Shown piece after piece: positions 31,748 to 39,396 of a DNA stretch of 39,396 nucleotides. The position numbers were made by a program, and so were the translations under genes. The number at the start of each line of letters is the position of its first letter. Positions within the stretch are counted from its first letter, which is position 1. Source of the stretch: a virus; IMG/VR virus record IMGVR_UViG_3300044638_000502, positions 1 through 39,396 of that record; one strand, given 5' to 3'. The notes beneath the pieces are model-generated. The model searched no databases. It was not told the DNA's origin and saw nothing but the letters and a program-made list of their open reading frames with translations.

Positions 31748-32488
31748 ATGGCTGTTCCAGCAACTAGAGCTCAATTCAAAGAATATTGCCTTCGTAAGCT
31801 AGGCAAGCCAGTTATTGAAATTAACGTTGACGACGACCAAGTCGAAGATCGTATTGATGAATCAATTCGCTATTTTTGGGATTACCACTTTGATGGTTCA
31901 CACAGAACTTACTACAAGCATATCGTAACACAAACTGATATAGATAACAAATACATTACGATGCCCGAGAATATCATCGGCGCGATCAATATTTTTGATA
32001 TCGGCGATGCAGTAAATACGAACAACCTTTTTAATATTCGTTATCAGATTGCCCTTAACGATCTGTATACTTTAACCTCGCAGTCCATGGTTCCGTACTT
32101 CATGGCTATGCAACATATTCAGTTCCTAGAAGAATTATTGGTCGGTAAACAACCTATTCGCTACGAACGCCATCGCGATCGTTTGCACGTTGATATGGAT
32201 TGGGAAAAAGTAAGTATTGGAAATTATATCATCGTAGAAGCATACGAAGTAGTTGATCCAGATGTATGGACTGATGCTTGGGGTGATCGCTGGTTGCAGA
32301 ATTACTGCACCGCAAAAATTAAATATCAGTGGGGTTCAAACCTAACCAAGTTTACTGGTCTAAACCTTCCTGGTGGCGTGCAGTTTAACGGTGAGAAAAT
32401 TCTAGACGATGCTGCAGCCGAACTTGCCAAGATGGAAGAAGAAATGCTAAACAGCTATTCGCTTCCAAATATGGATATGATTGGCTAA
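31748..32488 (+). CDS. 13: Neck protein gp13 (head completion)
   Basis: This is a 246-residue protein, shorter than T4 gp13 (309). Signatures are TRAQFKEYCLRKLGKPVIEI followed by NVDDDQVEDRIDESIRYFWD near the N-terminus, LFNIRYQIALNDLYTL, RHRDRLHVDMDWEKVSIGNY and WLQNYCTAKIKYQWGSNLTK followed by FTGLNLPGGVQFNG. gp13 and gp14 form the neck that seals the filled head and joins the tail. CGGAG ribosome-binding site; the stop overlaps the gp14 start (TAATG). The order gp13-gp14-gp15 confirms identity. Confidence 0.95.
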   Translation: MAVPATRAQFKEYCLRKLGKPVIEINVDDDQVEDRIDESIRYFWDYHFDGSHRTYYKHIVTQTDIDNKYITMPENIIGAINIFDIGDAVNTNNLFNIRYQIALNDLYTLTSQSMVPYFMAMQHIQFLEELLVGKQPIRYERHRDRLHVDMDWEKVSIGNYIIVEAYEVVDPDVWTDAWGDRWLQNYCTAKIKYQWGSNLTKFTGLNLPGGVQFNGEKILDDAAAELAKMEEEMLNSYSLPNMDMIG

Positions 32489-33159
32489 TGGCAACCAATT
32501 TTTTCTTTAACAACTTCGGAAACTCGATGGAGCAAGGTCTTATCGAGGACCTAGTTGTGGAATCAATTAAGATCTATGGTATCGATTTGTATTATCTACC
32601 AAAGAGAACTGTCGCTAGAGATACAGTATTCCGCGAAGAAGAATTGGTGACTTTTAATACAGCTCATCCTGTTGAGATGTATATTAAGAACGTTGATGGC
32701 TTCGAGGGCGAGGGCGACTTTATGTCGAAGTTCGGTCTTGAGATCCGCGATCGAATTACATTTACTGTTTCTCGTCGTAGTTTTGCCAGCGAAATTCTTA
32801 CACAAGAATCGAACATGGTGCGCCCATTAGAGGGCGACCTAATCTGGTTCCCACTAACTCGTAAGATGTATACGATTAAGTTTGTTGAGCACGAAGCTAT
32901 ATTCTATCAGCTTGGTTCGCTACAAACATTCGATATGACTTGCGAATTATTTGAATACAACAACGAAACATTTGATACTGGTATTCCAGATATCGATCAA
33001 GTTTATGCTGAACTCGATGTTGATATCAATACAGCGATTGCATCATCAGTAACACTAACAGATATTCAAGCACAGAACGAAGAATTTGAAACAGACGGAC
33101 AGTCAGGAATTCTGGACTTTAGCGAGATGGATCCATTCTCAGAAGGAAATGATTACTAA
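32488..33159 (+). CDS. 14: Neck protein gp14
   Basis: This is a 223-residue protein (T4 gp14 has 256). Features are an N-terminal FFFNNFGNSMEQGLIEDLVV, then ESIKIYGIDLYYLPKRTV, FGLEIRDRITFTVSRRSF, RPLEGDLIWFPLTRKMYTIK and FQTFDM-like QLGSLQTFDMTCELFEYNNE. The acidic C-terminus ends EMDPFSEGNDY. It assembles with gp13 below the portal after packaging. It overlaps both neighbours by one base (TAATG), so gp13, gp14 and gp15 form a translationally coupled set. Confidence 0.95.
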   Translation: MATNFFFNNFGNSMEQGLIEDLVVESIKIYGIDLYYLPKRTVARDTVFREEELVTFNTAHPVEMYIKNVDGFEGEGDFMSKFGLEIRDRITFTVSRRSFASEILTQESNMVRPLEGDLIWFPLTRKMYTIKFVEHEAIFYQLGSLQTFDMTCELFEYNNETFDTGIPDIDQVYAELDVDINTAIASSVTLTDIQAQNEEFETDGQSGILDFSEMDPFSEGNDY

Positions 33160-34196
33160 TGTTTGGTCACGAGTTTTACCACGAGCATTTACGCAGATAC
33201 ATCGTTGTGTTTGGAACGATGTTTAACAACATCGTTGTCTCAAGAAAGACAACCGCTGGCGTAGTTGACAAGCGAATCAAAGTTCCTATCTCGTACTCAC
33301 CACGCGATAAGCTATTAGCGCGTATTGAAACAGATCCTAATCTAAGAAAGCCAGATGCGGTTTCTTTACCACGTATGGGTTTCGAAATGACTTCCATGAC
33401 GTATGCTGGTGAGCGCAAATTAAGCACAATTAAGAAGTTTACTGCAGCTGGAACTAATGGAAACAACCGTACAATTATGTACGCGCCAGTTCCATACGAC
33501 GTAAACTTTCAATTAAGCATCATGGTAAAGAACGCGGAGGATGGTACTCAAATACTTGAGCAGATCCTTCCATTCTTTACTCCAGAATGGACTAATACCG
33601 TTCAGCTAATAGACGACATGGATATTAAGTTAGATATTCCTCTTGTATTAGTTTCTGTTTCTTCAGACGACACATACGACGGTGATTTTGAAACTCGGCG
33701 CGCATTAATCTGGACTTTAGATTTTACTATGAAGTGTTACTTCTTTGGTCCAACAAAAACCAAAAAACTAATTAAGTTGGCAAATGTCAATTTCTTTATC
33801 GACGGATTTGATACAGCTATTGGTTCTTCGAATACTGTTTTAGAACGAGTGACAATACAACCAGGATTAGCACCAACAGCTAACTTGGCTGGAACTATTT
33901 CTTCCTCTGGTAATTTAGTTACAGGTTCAGCAACTTCATTTACTACAACTATGGCAGTTGGTAATTATGTAATTGCCGTGTCCCCCACCGCTGCTGATCA
34001 ATTTAAGCGCGTTACATCGATTGCCAATAATACATCTATGAGAGTTGAGTCAGCATTTAGCGCAAGTTTGGTGGCAAGCAACTACCAGTCGACATATAAT
34101 GGAACTGGTACAGCTAATTCTCAATTAACTGTTGACAAAGACTACATTTTGGTCACCGATGACTGGGATTATATCGTAACGATAGAAGACGTATAA
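33159..34196 (+). CDS. 15: Tail terminator / sheath-stabilising protein gp15 with extra C-terminal beta module
   Basis: This is a 345-residue protein, longer than T4 gp15 (272). The N-terminal ~235 residues are gp15 (FGHEFYHEHLRRYIVVFGTM, FNNIVVSRK, KVPISYSPRDKLLARIETDP, MGFEMTSMTYAGERKL, IMYAPVPYDVNFQLSIMVKN, RRALIWTLDFTMKCYFFGPT). gp15 caps the completed tail and binds the neck. The added length is a ~67-residue module (LAGTISSSGNLVTGSATSF, MAVGNYV, VTSIANNTSMRVESAFSASL) closely matching one in the DUF4815 protein. Only three bases separate it from gp16. Confidence 0.93.
   Translation: MFGHEFYHEHLRRYIVVFGTMFNNIVVSRKTTAGVVDKRIKVPISYSPRDKLLARIETDPNLRKPDAVSLPRMGFEMTSMTYAGERKLSTIKKFTAAGTNGNNRTIMYAPVPYDVNFQLSIMVKNAEDGTQILEQILPFFTPEWTNTVQLIDDMDIKLDIPLVLVSVSSDDTYDGDFETRRALIWTLDFTMKCYFFGPTKTKKLIKLANVNFFIDGFDTAIGSSNTVLERVTIQPGLAPTANLAGTISSSGNLVTGSATSFTTTMAVGNYVIAVSPTAADQFKRVTSIANNTSMRVESAFSASLVASNYQSTYNGTGTANSQLTVDKDYILVTDDWDYIVTIEDV
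33886..34100 (+). repeat. Beta module in gp15 shared with the DUF4815 protein
   Basis: This segment encodes LAGTISSSGNLVTGSATSF...VGNYV...VTSIANNTSMRVESAFSASL. The stretch at about 13705-13905 encodes LAGTIATSGNTVTGTSTAF...VGNYI...VTAIANTTQLSVDTAFSTSL. The match runs across the full ~67 residues in the same order. A second, more diverged copy lies at about 13280-13500. Confidence 0.9.
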
Positions 34197-34199
34197 AAT

Positions 34200-34634
34200 A
34201 TGAACAGTATTATGGATAACTTGACCAAAGCATTAGAAATGAATCCTCTTGTGGTCGAAGAACAAAAAGAAGAACAGCTTCCTGCGGTCGTCGAAGAAAC
34301 AAACGACGCTGAGCAGGACTTTGAGCTTGCGCGCAAAAATCTACAAGAACTCGCTAAGAAAGGCAACAAGGCTCTCGACGAGTTGATTATGCTGGCTAAG
34401 AATAGCGAGCACCCTCGTGCATACGAAGTAGTTGCCACGCTAATTAAAACACTAGCTGATACCAATAAAGACTTGCTTGACACCCGAAAGAAAAAATTAG
34501 ATATTGATAAAGCTCGTGGCGCGTCACCTAATAGCGACGCTAAAACAGTCAACAATAATCTGTTCGTCGGCTCTACTGCTGAACTACAAAAGTTTCTAAA
34601 AGATCGCGCTAAAAATCTGGAGTCAGATGAATGA
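34200..34634 (+). CDS. 16: Small terminase subunit gp16
   Basis: This 144-residue protein (T4 gp16 has 164) has an acidic N-terminus (MNSIMDNLTKALEMNPLVVE, EQKEEQLPAVVEETND) and then a helical core. The core is DFELARKNLQELAKKGNKAL, DELIMLAKNSEHPRAYEVVA, TLIKTLADTNKDLLD and TRKKKLDID, the typical small-terminase arrangement. The C-terminal NNNLFVGSTAELQKFLKD is the conserved large-subunit interaction segment. The small subunit binds DNA and regulates the gp17 packaging motor. The start has no strong ribosome-binding site, so coupling to gp15 is likely. The stop overlaps the gp17 start by four bases (ATGA). Confidence 0.93.
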   Translation: MNSIMDNLTKALEMNPLVVEEQKEEQLPAVVEETNDAEQDFELARKNLQELAKKGNKALDELIMLAKNSEHPRAYEVVATLIKTLADTNKDLLDTRKKKLDIDKARGASPNSDAKTVNNNLFVGSTAELQKFLKDRAKNLESDE

Positions 34635-36277
34635 GTGCAGTGCTTGAAGAAGATTATGATATCGAGATTGAACATAATGGTGTAAATGGTAATCCGCTTC
34701 TAAAGCCAGTCGGTATGCAAATCGAATGGCAACCTTGGCAGATTGAAGAATATCTAAAATGCAAAGAAGATCCGATCTACTTCTGTGAGAAATATGTAAA
34801 GATTATCTCTCTTGACGAGGGTGTAATCAACTTTAAGATGTTTGACTTTCAGAAGCGATTCGTACGAGCTGCTAAACAGAATCGCTTTACTATCGTTCGT
34901 TGCGGTCGCCAGATGGGTAAGACTACTACCGCGACTGGTTTATTGTTACACGAAGGCTTGTTTGCTGACAATCCATCGTACATCGCTATCCTTGCCAACA
35001 AAATGGATACGGCTCAGGAAATTCTTGACCGTATTCAAATGGCATACGAAAACCTGCCATTGTGGATGCAACAAGGTGTTGTAGCTTGGAACAAACGAAG
35101 CTTCGCACTAGAAAATGGCGCCAAGTTTATCTGCGCACCAACTTCAAGTTCTGCTATTCGTGGTAAGTCTATCTCAGTTCTGTATCTCGACGAATTTGCT
35201 CACATTCCGCCGCACATTCAGCTAAAGTTCTTTACCGCTACATATCCAGTTATTTCCTCTGGTAAACAGACCAAAATTATCATTACATCCACGCCAAACG
35301 GTATGGAACTGTATTACAAGCTGTGGACTGACGCTATTAAGAAACGAAACAGCTATACAGCGGTTGACGTTCACTGGTCTGAATATCCTGGACGCGACGA
35401 AAAGTGGAAAGAAGAAACAATCAACAATACTTCTCCTGAGCAGTTCCGTCAGGAATACGAAGTAGAGTTCCTTGGCTCTAGTAACACGCTATTGTCAGCT
35501 GAGTGCTTGCAACGACTAACCTATGAAGATCCTATTTCAACCCACGGATCGACTAAGATTTACTCGTTACCGAATCCAGAACACCGTTATGTAATGACAG
35601 CTGACGTAGCACGAGGTGTCGGGGGCGACTATTCTACGTTCGTCGTCGTTGATGTAACTGAGTTCCCGTATAGGGTAGCTGCGGTCTATCGAGATAATAA
35701 CGTAGAACCACAGTTGTTCCCGCACTTTATTAATGAATCACACAAGTTCTATAACTTTTGTCCAATTTTAGTTGAAACTAACGACATTGGCCAGCAGATC
35801 GCCGAGATGCTAATTACAGATTTCGAGAACGAAGGAGTGCTGAGAGTCACGCAAACTGGTCGCAAGGGTCAGGTTTTGGGTGGCGGATTTAACAAACAAT
35901 CAAGAGTTGGTCTAAAGACAACTCAGCCTACAAAGCGAGTTGGTTGTTTGAACATGAAGGCTTTGATCGAGAACAACAAACTAGTCATTAACGACTACGA
36001 TTTGTTGAGTGAACTCTCTACTTTTATAAGTAAAGGGACGTCTTACGAAGCCGAGTATGGTAAACATGACGATCTTGTTATGTGTTTGGTATTATTTGCT
36101 TGGATGACAAATCAAAATTATTTCAAAGATTTATTAGAAACCGATGTCAGAAAGAACTTAATGGAAGAGCGAGAAAAAGAGTTGGAAGACGACATGTTAC
36201 CATTCTTTTCCGATGATGGAATGGGCTTTGAAGACGAAGTCCATATGTCTGCATTCGACCGTGAACTATTCTTCTAA
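34631..36277 (+). CDS. 17: Large terminase subunit gp17 (ATPase-nuclease)
   Basis: This is a 548-residue protein (T4 gp17 has 610). It has an N-terminal ATPase with Walker A GRQMGKTT at residues 92-99, Walker B VLYLDE at 183-188 and the coupling motif TSTPNG at 219-224. The C-terminal RNase-H-like nuclease has catalytic acids in TADVARGVGGDYS (D325), LVETNDIG (E382, D385) and KHDDLVM (D480, D481). All expected residues are present, so the motor should be active. It packages concatemeric DNA through the gp20 portal and cuts it (headful packaging in relatives). Ribosome-binding site CTGGAG lies at the end of gp16. Confidence 0.97.
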   Translation: MSAVLEEDYDIEIEHNGVNGNPLLKPVGMQIEWQPWQIEEYLKCKEDPIYFCEKYVKIISLDEGVINFKMFDFQKRFVRAAKQNRFTIVRCGRQMGKTTTATGLLLHEGLFADNPSYIAILANKMDTAQEILDRIQMAYENLPLWMQQGVVAWNKRSFALENGAKFICAPTSSSAIRGKSISVLYLDEFAHIPPHIQLKFFTATYPVISSGKQTKIIITSTPNGMELYYKLWTDAIKKRNSYTAVDVHWSEYPGRDEKWKEETINNTSPEQFRQEYEVEFLGSSNTLLSAECLQRLTYEDPISTHGSTKIYSLPNPEHRYVMTADVARGVGGDYSTFVVVDVTEFPYRVAAVYRDNNVEPQLFPHFINESHKFYNFCPILVETNDIGQQIAEMLITDFENEGVLRVTQTGRKGQVLGGGFNKQSRVGLKTTQPTKRVGCLNMKALIENNKLVINDYDLLSELSTFISKGTSYEAEYGKHDDLVMCLVLFAWMTNQNYFKDLLETDVRKNLMEEREKELEDDMLPFFSDDGMGFEDEVHMSAFDRELFF

Positions 36278-36288
36278 AACCGTATTTT

Positions 36289-36296
36289 ACTAAATA
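36289..36296 (+). promoter_or_regulatory. Candidate late promoter of the tail sheath gene (ACTAAATA)
   Basis: ACTAAATA lies in the 72-base AT-rich gap between gp17 and gp18, the longest gap in the head-tail block. With T4 spacing, transcription would start near 36302, leaving a ~48-base leader with an AAGGAG ribosome-binding site. A dedicated promoter would suit the high copy number of the sheath protein. Confidence 0.5.
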
Positions 36297-36349
36297 TATT
36301 ACAAAATATTATTATATTTCTGGCTCTATTTTGAACAAGGAGAAACAAG

Positions 36350-38344
36350 ATGGCATTCCAAGTCAGTCCAGGTATCAATGTAAGAGAAATTGACCTGACC
36401 ACCGTCGTACCAGCAGTTTCCGCTTCTGTTGGCGCGTTTGCAGGCGTCTTTGGCTGGGGTCCAGCTGAAGAACGTGTGCTAGTCAGTTCTGAAAACTCTC
36501 TTGTAAAGATTTTCGGTAAGCCTACCGCAGACAATTTCGAAACATTCTACACAGCAGCTAACTTCTTAGCATATGGCAACGCATTATACGTTGTTCGTGC
36601 TATCGATACAGCTGCTAGAAACGCACAGGCTAACACAGCTGCTGAAACTACAATTCAAATTAAAAATCTAGCAGATTATGAAGATGGTATTTCTGCTGGC
36701 GCAAACGCAATGTACTATGCTCGCTATGCTGGTACACTAGGTAATTCTCTAAAGATCTCTGTTTGTGACTCGGCAAATGCTTATAGCAATGCTCTAGACA
36801 TGACAGATGGCGCTGCTACTATTGAAGGCACACTAACACTTGTTCCAAACAGCTTAACTGCTAACTTAAGAGTTGTTTCTGCTGTATCGAACACTGCTGC
36901 TAATACTTCTGCTACAAGCATCATCGGCAAAATTAGAGTTGGTGATTATCTAGTTGTAAATGGTCAGAGCCAATATCTAAAGGTAGCTTCTCTTGGTGCT
37001 GCTGTTGAAACTGGTAACGCCAGCGTATTCAGCGCACAAGCTGTAATTACTTTCGATAGCAAGTTTACTGGTTCTGCCAACGCAACTGCTAACTCTTCAA
37101 ACGCACTAACTCGCTACTGGGAATTCTACAATGAAGTAGACAAAGCTCCAGGACAGTCGACCTTTGTTGCTGCTTATGGTAACACTGCGGCAAACGACGA
37201 ACTACACGTTGTTGTAGTTGACGAAGATGGTCTATTCAGCGGTACTAAGAATGCTGTTCTAGAAGTATTTGAAGGTCTATCCCGCGCTACAAACGCTAAA
37301 GGCGAAAACGGTCAGACTCTTTACTATAAAGACGTAATTACAACTGACTCTGAGTATATCTACTGGGCAAATCATCGTGTTGGTGCTCCAGCTGCTGTTG
37401 CTCTAAGCGTCGCTTCTTCAGCTCAAACTCTACCAATGACTCTATCGTTCTCGAATGGTGTTGATACTTCGACAGAAAGTTCGGTTACACTAGGAAATCT
37501 TGGTACTGCATACGACCTATTCAAAGACAAGAACGTCGTTGACGTTTCTCTAGTCATGACTGGTCGTGCTAGCTCGGGTGTTGCTAACTATGTAATCGAC
37601 AATATCGCTGAAACTCGTAAAGATTGCGTTGCTTTCGTATCGCCAACTCGTTCAACTTCAGCTGATTCTATCGTAACTTTCCGCAATCTTCTATCGTCGA
37701 CTTCTTACGCTGTAATCGATTCAGGTTACAAGTATCAGTATGACCGCTATAACGATATCTATCGCTACATCCCATTGAATGGTGATATCGCTGGTCTATG
37801 CGCAAGAACTGACGAAACTCGTGACCCATGGTTCTCACCAGCTGGTTTCACTCGTGGTCAGATTAAAAATCTAGTTAAGCTAAACTTTAATCCAAACCAA
37901 GCAGAACGCGACCTACTTTACAAGAACGGTGTAAACCCAGTTGTAACTTTCCCAGGACGTGGTACTGTATTGTTTGGTGACAAGACTATGTTGGCTAAAC
38001 CATCTGCGTTTGACCGCATCAACGTTCGCCGTCTATTCATCGTACTAGAGAAAGCGATTTCTACTGCTGCTGAATTTGCTCTGTTTGAATTCAACGACGA
38101 GTTTACTCGTGCGCAATTCAAGAATCTAGTTGAGCCATATCTACGCGAAGTACAAGGTCGCCAAGGCATTACCGATTTCAAAGTAATCTGTGATACCACT
38201 AACAACACTGGTGATGTAATTGATCGTAACGAATTTGTTGGTGACATTTATATCAAGCCAGCTCGTTCGATTAACTTCATCCAGTTGAATTTTATCGCTG
38301 TACGCTCTGGTGTTGAGTTTAACGAAATCGTTCAAGGAGCATAA
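36350..38344 (+). CDS. 18: Tail sheath protein gp18
   Basis: This 664-residue protein is close to T4 gp18 (659). The N-terminal QVSPGINVREIDLTTVVPAV, GAFAGVFGWGPAEERVLVSS and NFLAYGNALYVVRAID are typical of sheath proteins. So is the C-terminal half: DPWFSPAGFTRGQIKN, GVNPVVTFPGRGTVLFGDKT, NVRRLFIVLEKAIS, LREVQGRQGITDFKVICD and DRNEFVGDIYIKPARSINFI. The C-terminal third forms the conserved polymerisation core; the middle domains are variable and exposed. Residues ~161-245 carry an IRVGDYLVV...ITFDSKF stretch reminiscent of the beta module in gp15. It has a strong ribosome-binding site AAGGAG. Confidence 0.97.
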   Translation: MAFQVSPGINVREIDLTTVVPAVSASVGAFAGVFGWGPAEERVLVSSENSLVKIFGKPTADNFETFYTAANFLAYGNALYVVRAIDTAARNAQANTAAETTIQIKNLADYEDGISAGANAMYYARYAGTLGNSLKISVCDSANAYSNALDMTDGAATIEGTLTLVPNSLTANLRVVSAVSNTAANTSATSIIGKIRVGDYLVVNGQSQYLKVASLGAAVETGNASVFSAQAVITFDSKFTGSANATANSSNALTRYWEFYNEVDKAPGQSTFVAAYGNTAANDELHVVVVDEDGLFSGTKNAVLEVFEGLSRATNAKGENGQTLYYKDVITTDSEYIYWANHRVGAPAAVALSVASSAQTLPMTLSFSNGVDTSTESSVTLGNLGTAYDLFKDKNVVDVSLVMTGRASSGVANYVIDNIAETRKDCVAFVSPTRSTSADSIVTFRNLLSSTSYAVIDSGYKYQYDRYNDIYRYIPLNGDIAGLCARTDETRDPWFSPAGFTRGQIKNLVKLNFNPNQAERDLLYKNGVNPVVTFPGRGTVLFGDKTMLAKPSAFDRINVRRLFIVLEKAISTAAEFALFEFNDEFTRAQFKNLVEPYLREVQGRQGITDFKVICDTTNNTGDVIDRNEFVGDIYIKPARSINFIQLNFIAVRSGVEFNEIVQGA

Positions 38345-38347
38345 GAA

Positions 38348-38872
38348 ATGGCATTTAATGTAAATGAAATTAGACAAAACATGATTGGTGACGGTGCTCG
38401 TCCGTCACTATTCGAAGTAACAATGGTCAACCCTATCTCTAGAGTTGGCGATGAAACACTTCGTTACATGGTTCGTGCTGCTCAATTACCAGCTTCTAAT
38501 CTTGGTCTAATCGAAATTCCTTATTTCGGTCGCCGTATTAAAGTTGCTGGTAGCAGAACTTTTGATAACTGGTCTGTAACTATCATGAACGACGAAAACT
38601 TTGCAGTTCGTCGTGCGATGGAAGCATGGTCATCAGCTATCAACAGCAATCAGACCAATCTAAGAAGCGTCCCTAGCTATCGCACAACTGCTGATGTTAT
38701 TCAGTATGCTAAGGATGGTTCGGAACTACGTCGCTATCAATTCGTAAACATCTTCCCACTTTCAATTTCTGCAATAGATCTAAGCTGGGATAACGGTGAT
38801 GCGGTTGAAGAATACACTGTAGACTTCGCGTTCGACTACTGGACTGTAGCCGATAGCGAAATTATCCAGTAA
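38348..38872 (+). CDS. 19: Tail tube protein gp19
   Basis: This 174-residue protein (T4 gp19 has 163) has the tube-protein pattern: VNEIRQNMIGDGARPSLFEV, RYMVRAAQLPASNLGLIEIP, YFGRRIKVAGSRTFDNWSVT, IMNDENFAVRRAMEAWSSAI, ELRRYQFVNIFPLSISAIDL, SWDNGDAVEEYTVDFAFDYW. It forms the hexameric-ring tube inside the gp18 sheath. It starts 4 bases after the gp18 stop, with AAGGAG near the end of gp18 as ribosome-binding site. The two genes are thus coupled, giving tube and sheath together. Confidence 0.97.
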   Translation: MAFNVNEIRQNMIGDGARPSLFEVTMVNPISRVGDETLRYMVRAAQLPASNLGLIEIPYFGRRIKVAGSRTFDNWSVTIMNDENFAVRRAMEAWSSAINSNQTNLRSVPSYRTTADVIQYAKDGSELRRYQFVNIFPLSISAIDLSWDNGDAVEEYTVDFAFDYWTVADSEIIQ

Positions 38873-38886
38873 AAATGACTTGATTT

Positions 38887-38915
38887 GGAACGCTACATAT
38901 AATGTGTAGCGTTCC
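38887..38915 (+). terminator. Strong hairpin between gp19 and gp20, probable terminator or attenuator
   Basis: GGAACGCTACA (38887-38897) and TGTAGCGTTCC (38905-38915) form a perfect 11-bp stem with a 7-base loop. Only TT follows, so it is not a classic rho-independent terminator. It sits after the highly expressed sheath and tube genes, where a partial terminator or an RNA-end stabiliser would lower portal expression relative to gp18 and gp19. Confidence 0.65.
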
Positions 38916-38936
38916 TTCCAGTCGGAGAAAAATATA

Positions 38937-39396
38937 ATGGCTCAGTTGTTTGGTTTTGAAATCGTAAGAAAGAAAGAAGCAGAAGAGAAGGCGCAACCTG
39001 ATCGCTTAGTAACATTTGCACCCGAAATTAAAGATGACGGTGCGGTTGTTGTAGCGGAAGGTGGCGTCTTTGGCACATACTTAGATCTTGAAGGTTCAGC
39101 TCGTACTGAATCAGATCTAGTTGCCAAGTATCGTGAGATGTCACTTCAACCAGAAGTTGAATCCGCGATTGACGATATTGTAAATGAGTTCGTATCATAC
39201 GACTCAGATTATAAGTTAGTTGATATCAACCTAGACGATCTAGAGTTTGGTAACAAAGTAAAAGATAAAATTCGCGAAGAGTTTAAGAACATCGTTCAGT
39301 TGTTAGACTTTAATAACAGCGGTTATGAAATCGTTCGTCGTTGGTATATTGATGGTAGATTATACTATCATGCAATTATTGACGTACAGAACCCAC
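38937..39396 (+). CDS. 20: Portal protein gp20, N-terminal part (cut by window end)
   Basis: The open frame runs from the ATG at 38937 to the window end, about 153 residues of an expected ~520-560. The sequence has MAQLFGFEIVRKKEAEEK, LVAKYREMSLQPEVESAIDD followed by IVNEFVSYDSDYKLVDINLD and FKNIVQLLDFNNSGYEIVRR followed by WYIDGRLYYHAIID. These are hallmark stretches of T4-like portal proteins. gp20 forms the dodecameric ring at the packaging vertex. A CGGAG ribosome-binding site lies 11 bases upstream, after the hairpin. The partial state is due to the window, not a defect. Confidence 0.97.
   Translation, partial: MAQLFGFEIVRKKEAEEKAQPDRLVTFAPEIKDDGAVVVAEGGVFGTYLDLEGSARTESDLVAKYREMSLQPEVESAIDDIVNEFVSYDSDYKLVDINLDDLEFGNKVKDKIREEFKNIVQLLDFNNSGYEIVRRWYIDGRLYYHAIIDVQNP

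Noticed and set aside
1-39396. tRNA genes, integrase, attachment site or lysogeny functions
   Set aside because: None seen; all space is accounted for by structural genes and short gaps under 80 bases.

Overview
The window is the virion-morphogenesis region of a T4-like (Straboviridae/Kyanoviridae-type) contractile-tailed phage. Every gene is on the + strand, spacing is tight with many TAATG or ATGA overlaps, and base composition is AT-rich. The recognisable order is gp25, gp6, a gp7-type wedge, gp8, baseplate and fibre genes, gp13, gp14, gp15, gp16, gp17, gp18, gp19, gp20. That matches the T4 late structural cluster, but gp25 sits directly before gp6, as I recall from marine and alphaproteobacterial T4-like phages rather than enteric ones. 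No tRNA, integrase, reverse transcriptase, CRISPR array or host gene is visible. The host cannot be read from the sequence; a marine or alphaproteobacterial host is only a guess.

Layout: (1) 1-11069 holds the end of an unidentified gene, a small Gly/Asp-tailed protein, gp25, gp6, a giant 2259-residue gp7-type protein and gp8. (2) 11082-18272 holds a 1784-residue baseplate protein (DUF4815-type), a 535-residue structural protein and a small coiled-coil protein. (3) 18273-29940 is an accessory adhesin region. It has four fibre genes with different tips (a fibre-tip beta domain, an Mtd-like N-terminus, a C1q-like tip and an S74 chaperone), two further Thr-repeat proteins and several small proteins. 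It also contains a clear intrinsic terminator and several T4-late-promoter-like sites. (4) 29956-31733 holds two enzyme-like genes, the first resembling a GT-B glycosyl/glycerophosphotransferase. (5) 31748-39396 is the conserved neck, terminase, sheath, tube and portal block; gp20 is cut by the window end.

The most unusual content is a family of Thr/Ser-rich repeat sequences. About 1700 residues of imperfect repeats of the type FDTTTAF, FNTTF and TSKSTS are fused to the gp7-type wedge domain. The same repeat type makes up almost all of a separate 520-residue protein and the C-terminal half of a 128-residue protein. The giant protein and the 520-residue protein also share a non-repetitive island. 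I read this as a modular fibrous-protein system attached to the baseplate. Its neighbourhood includes glycosyltransferase-like genes that could, speculatively, modify it. Two other small beta modules also recur across different tail proteins, including a copy appended to the tail terminator gp15.
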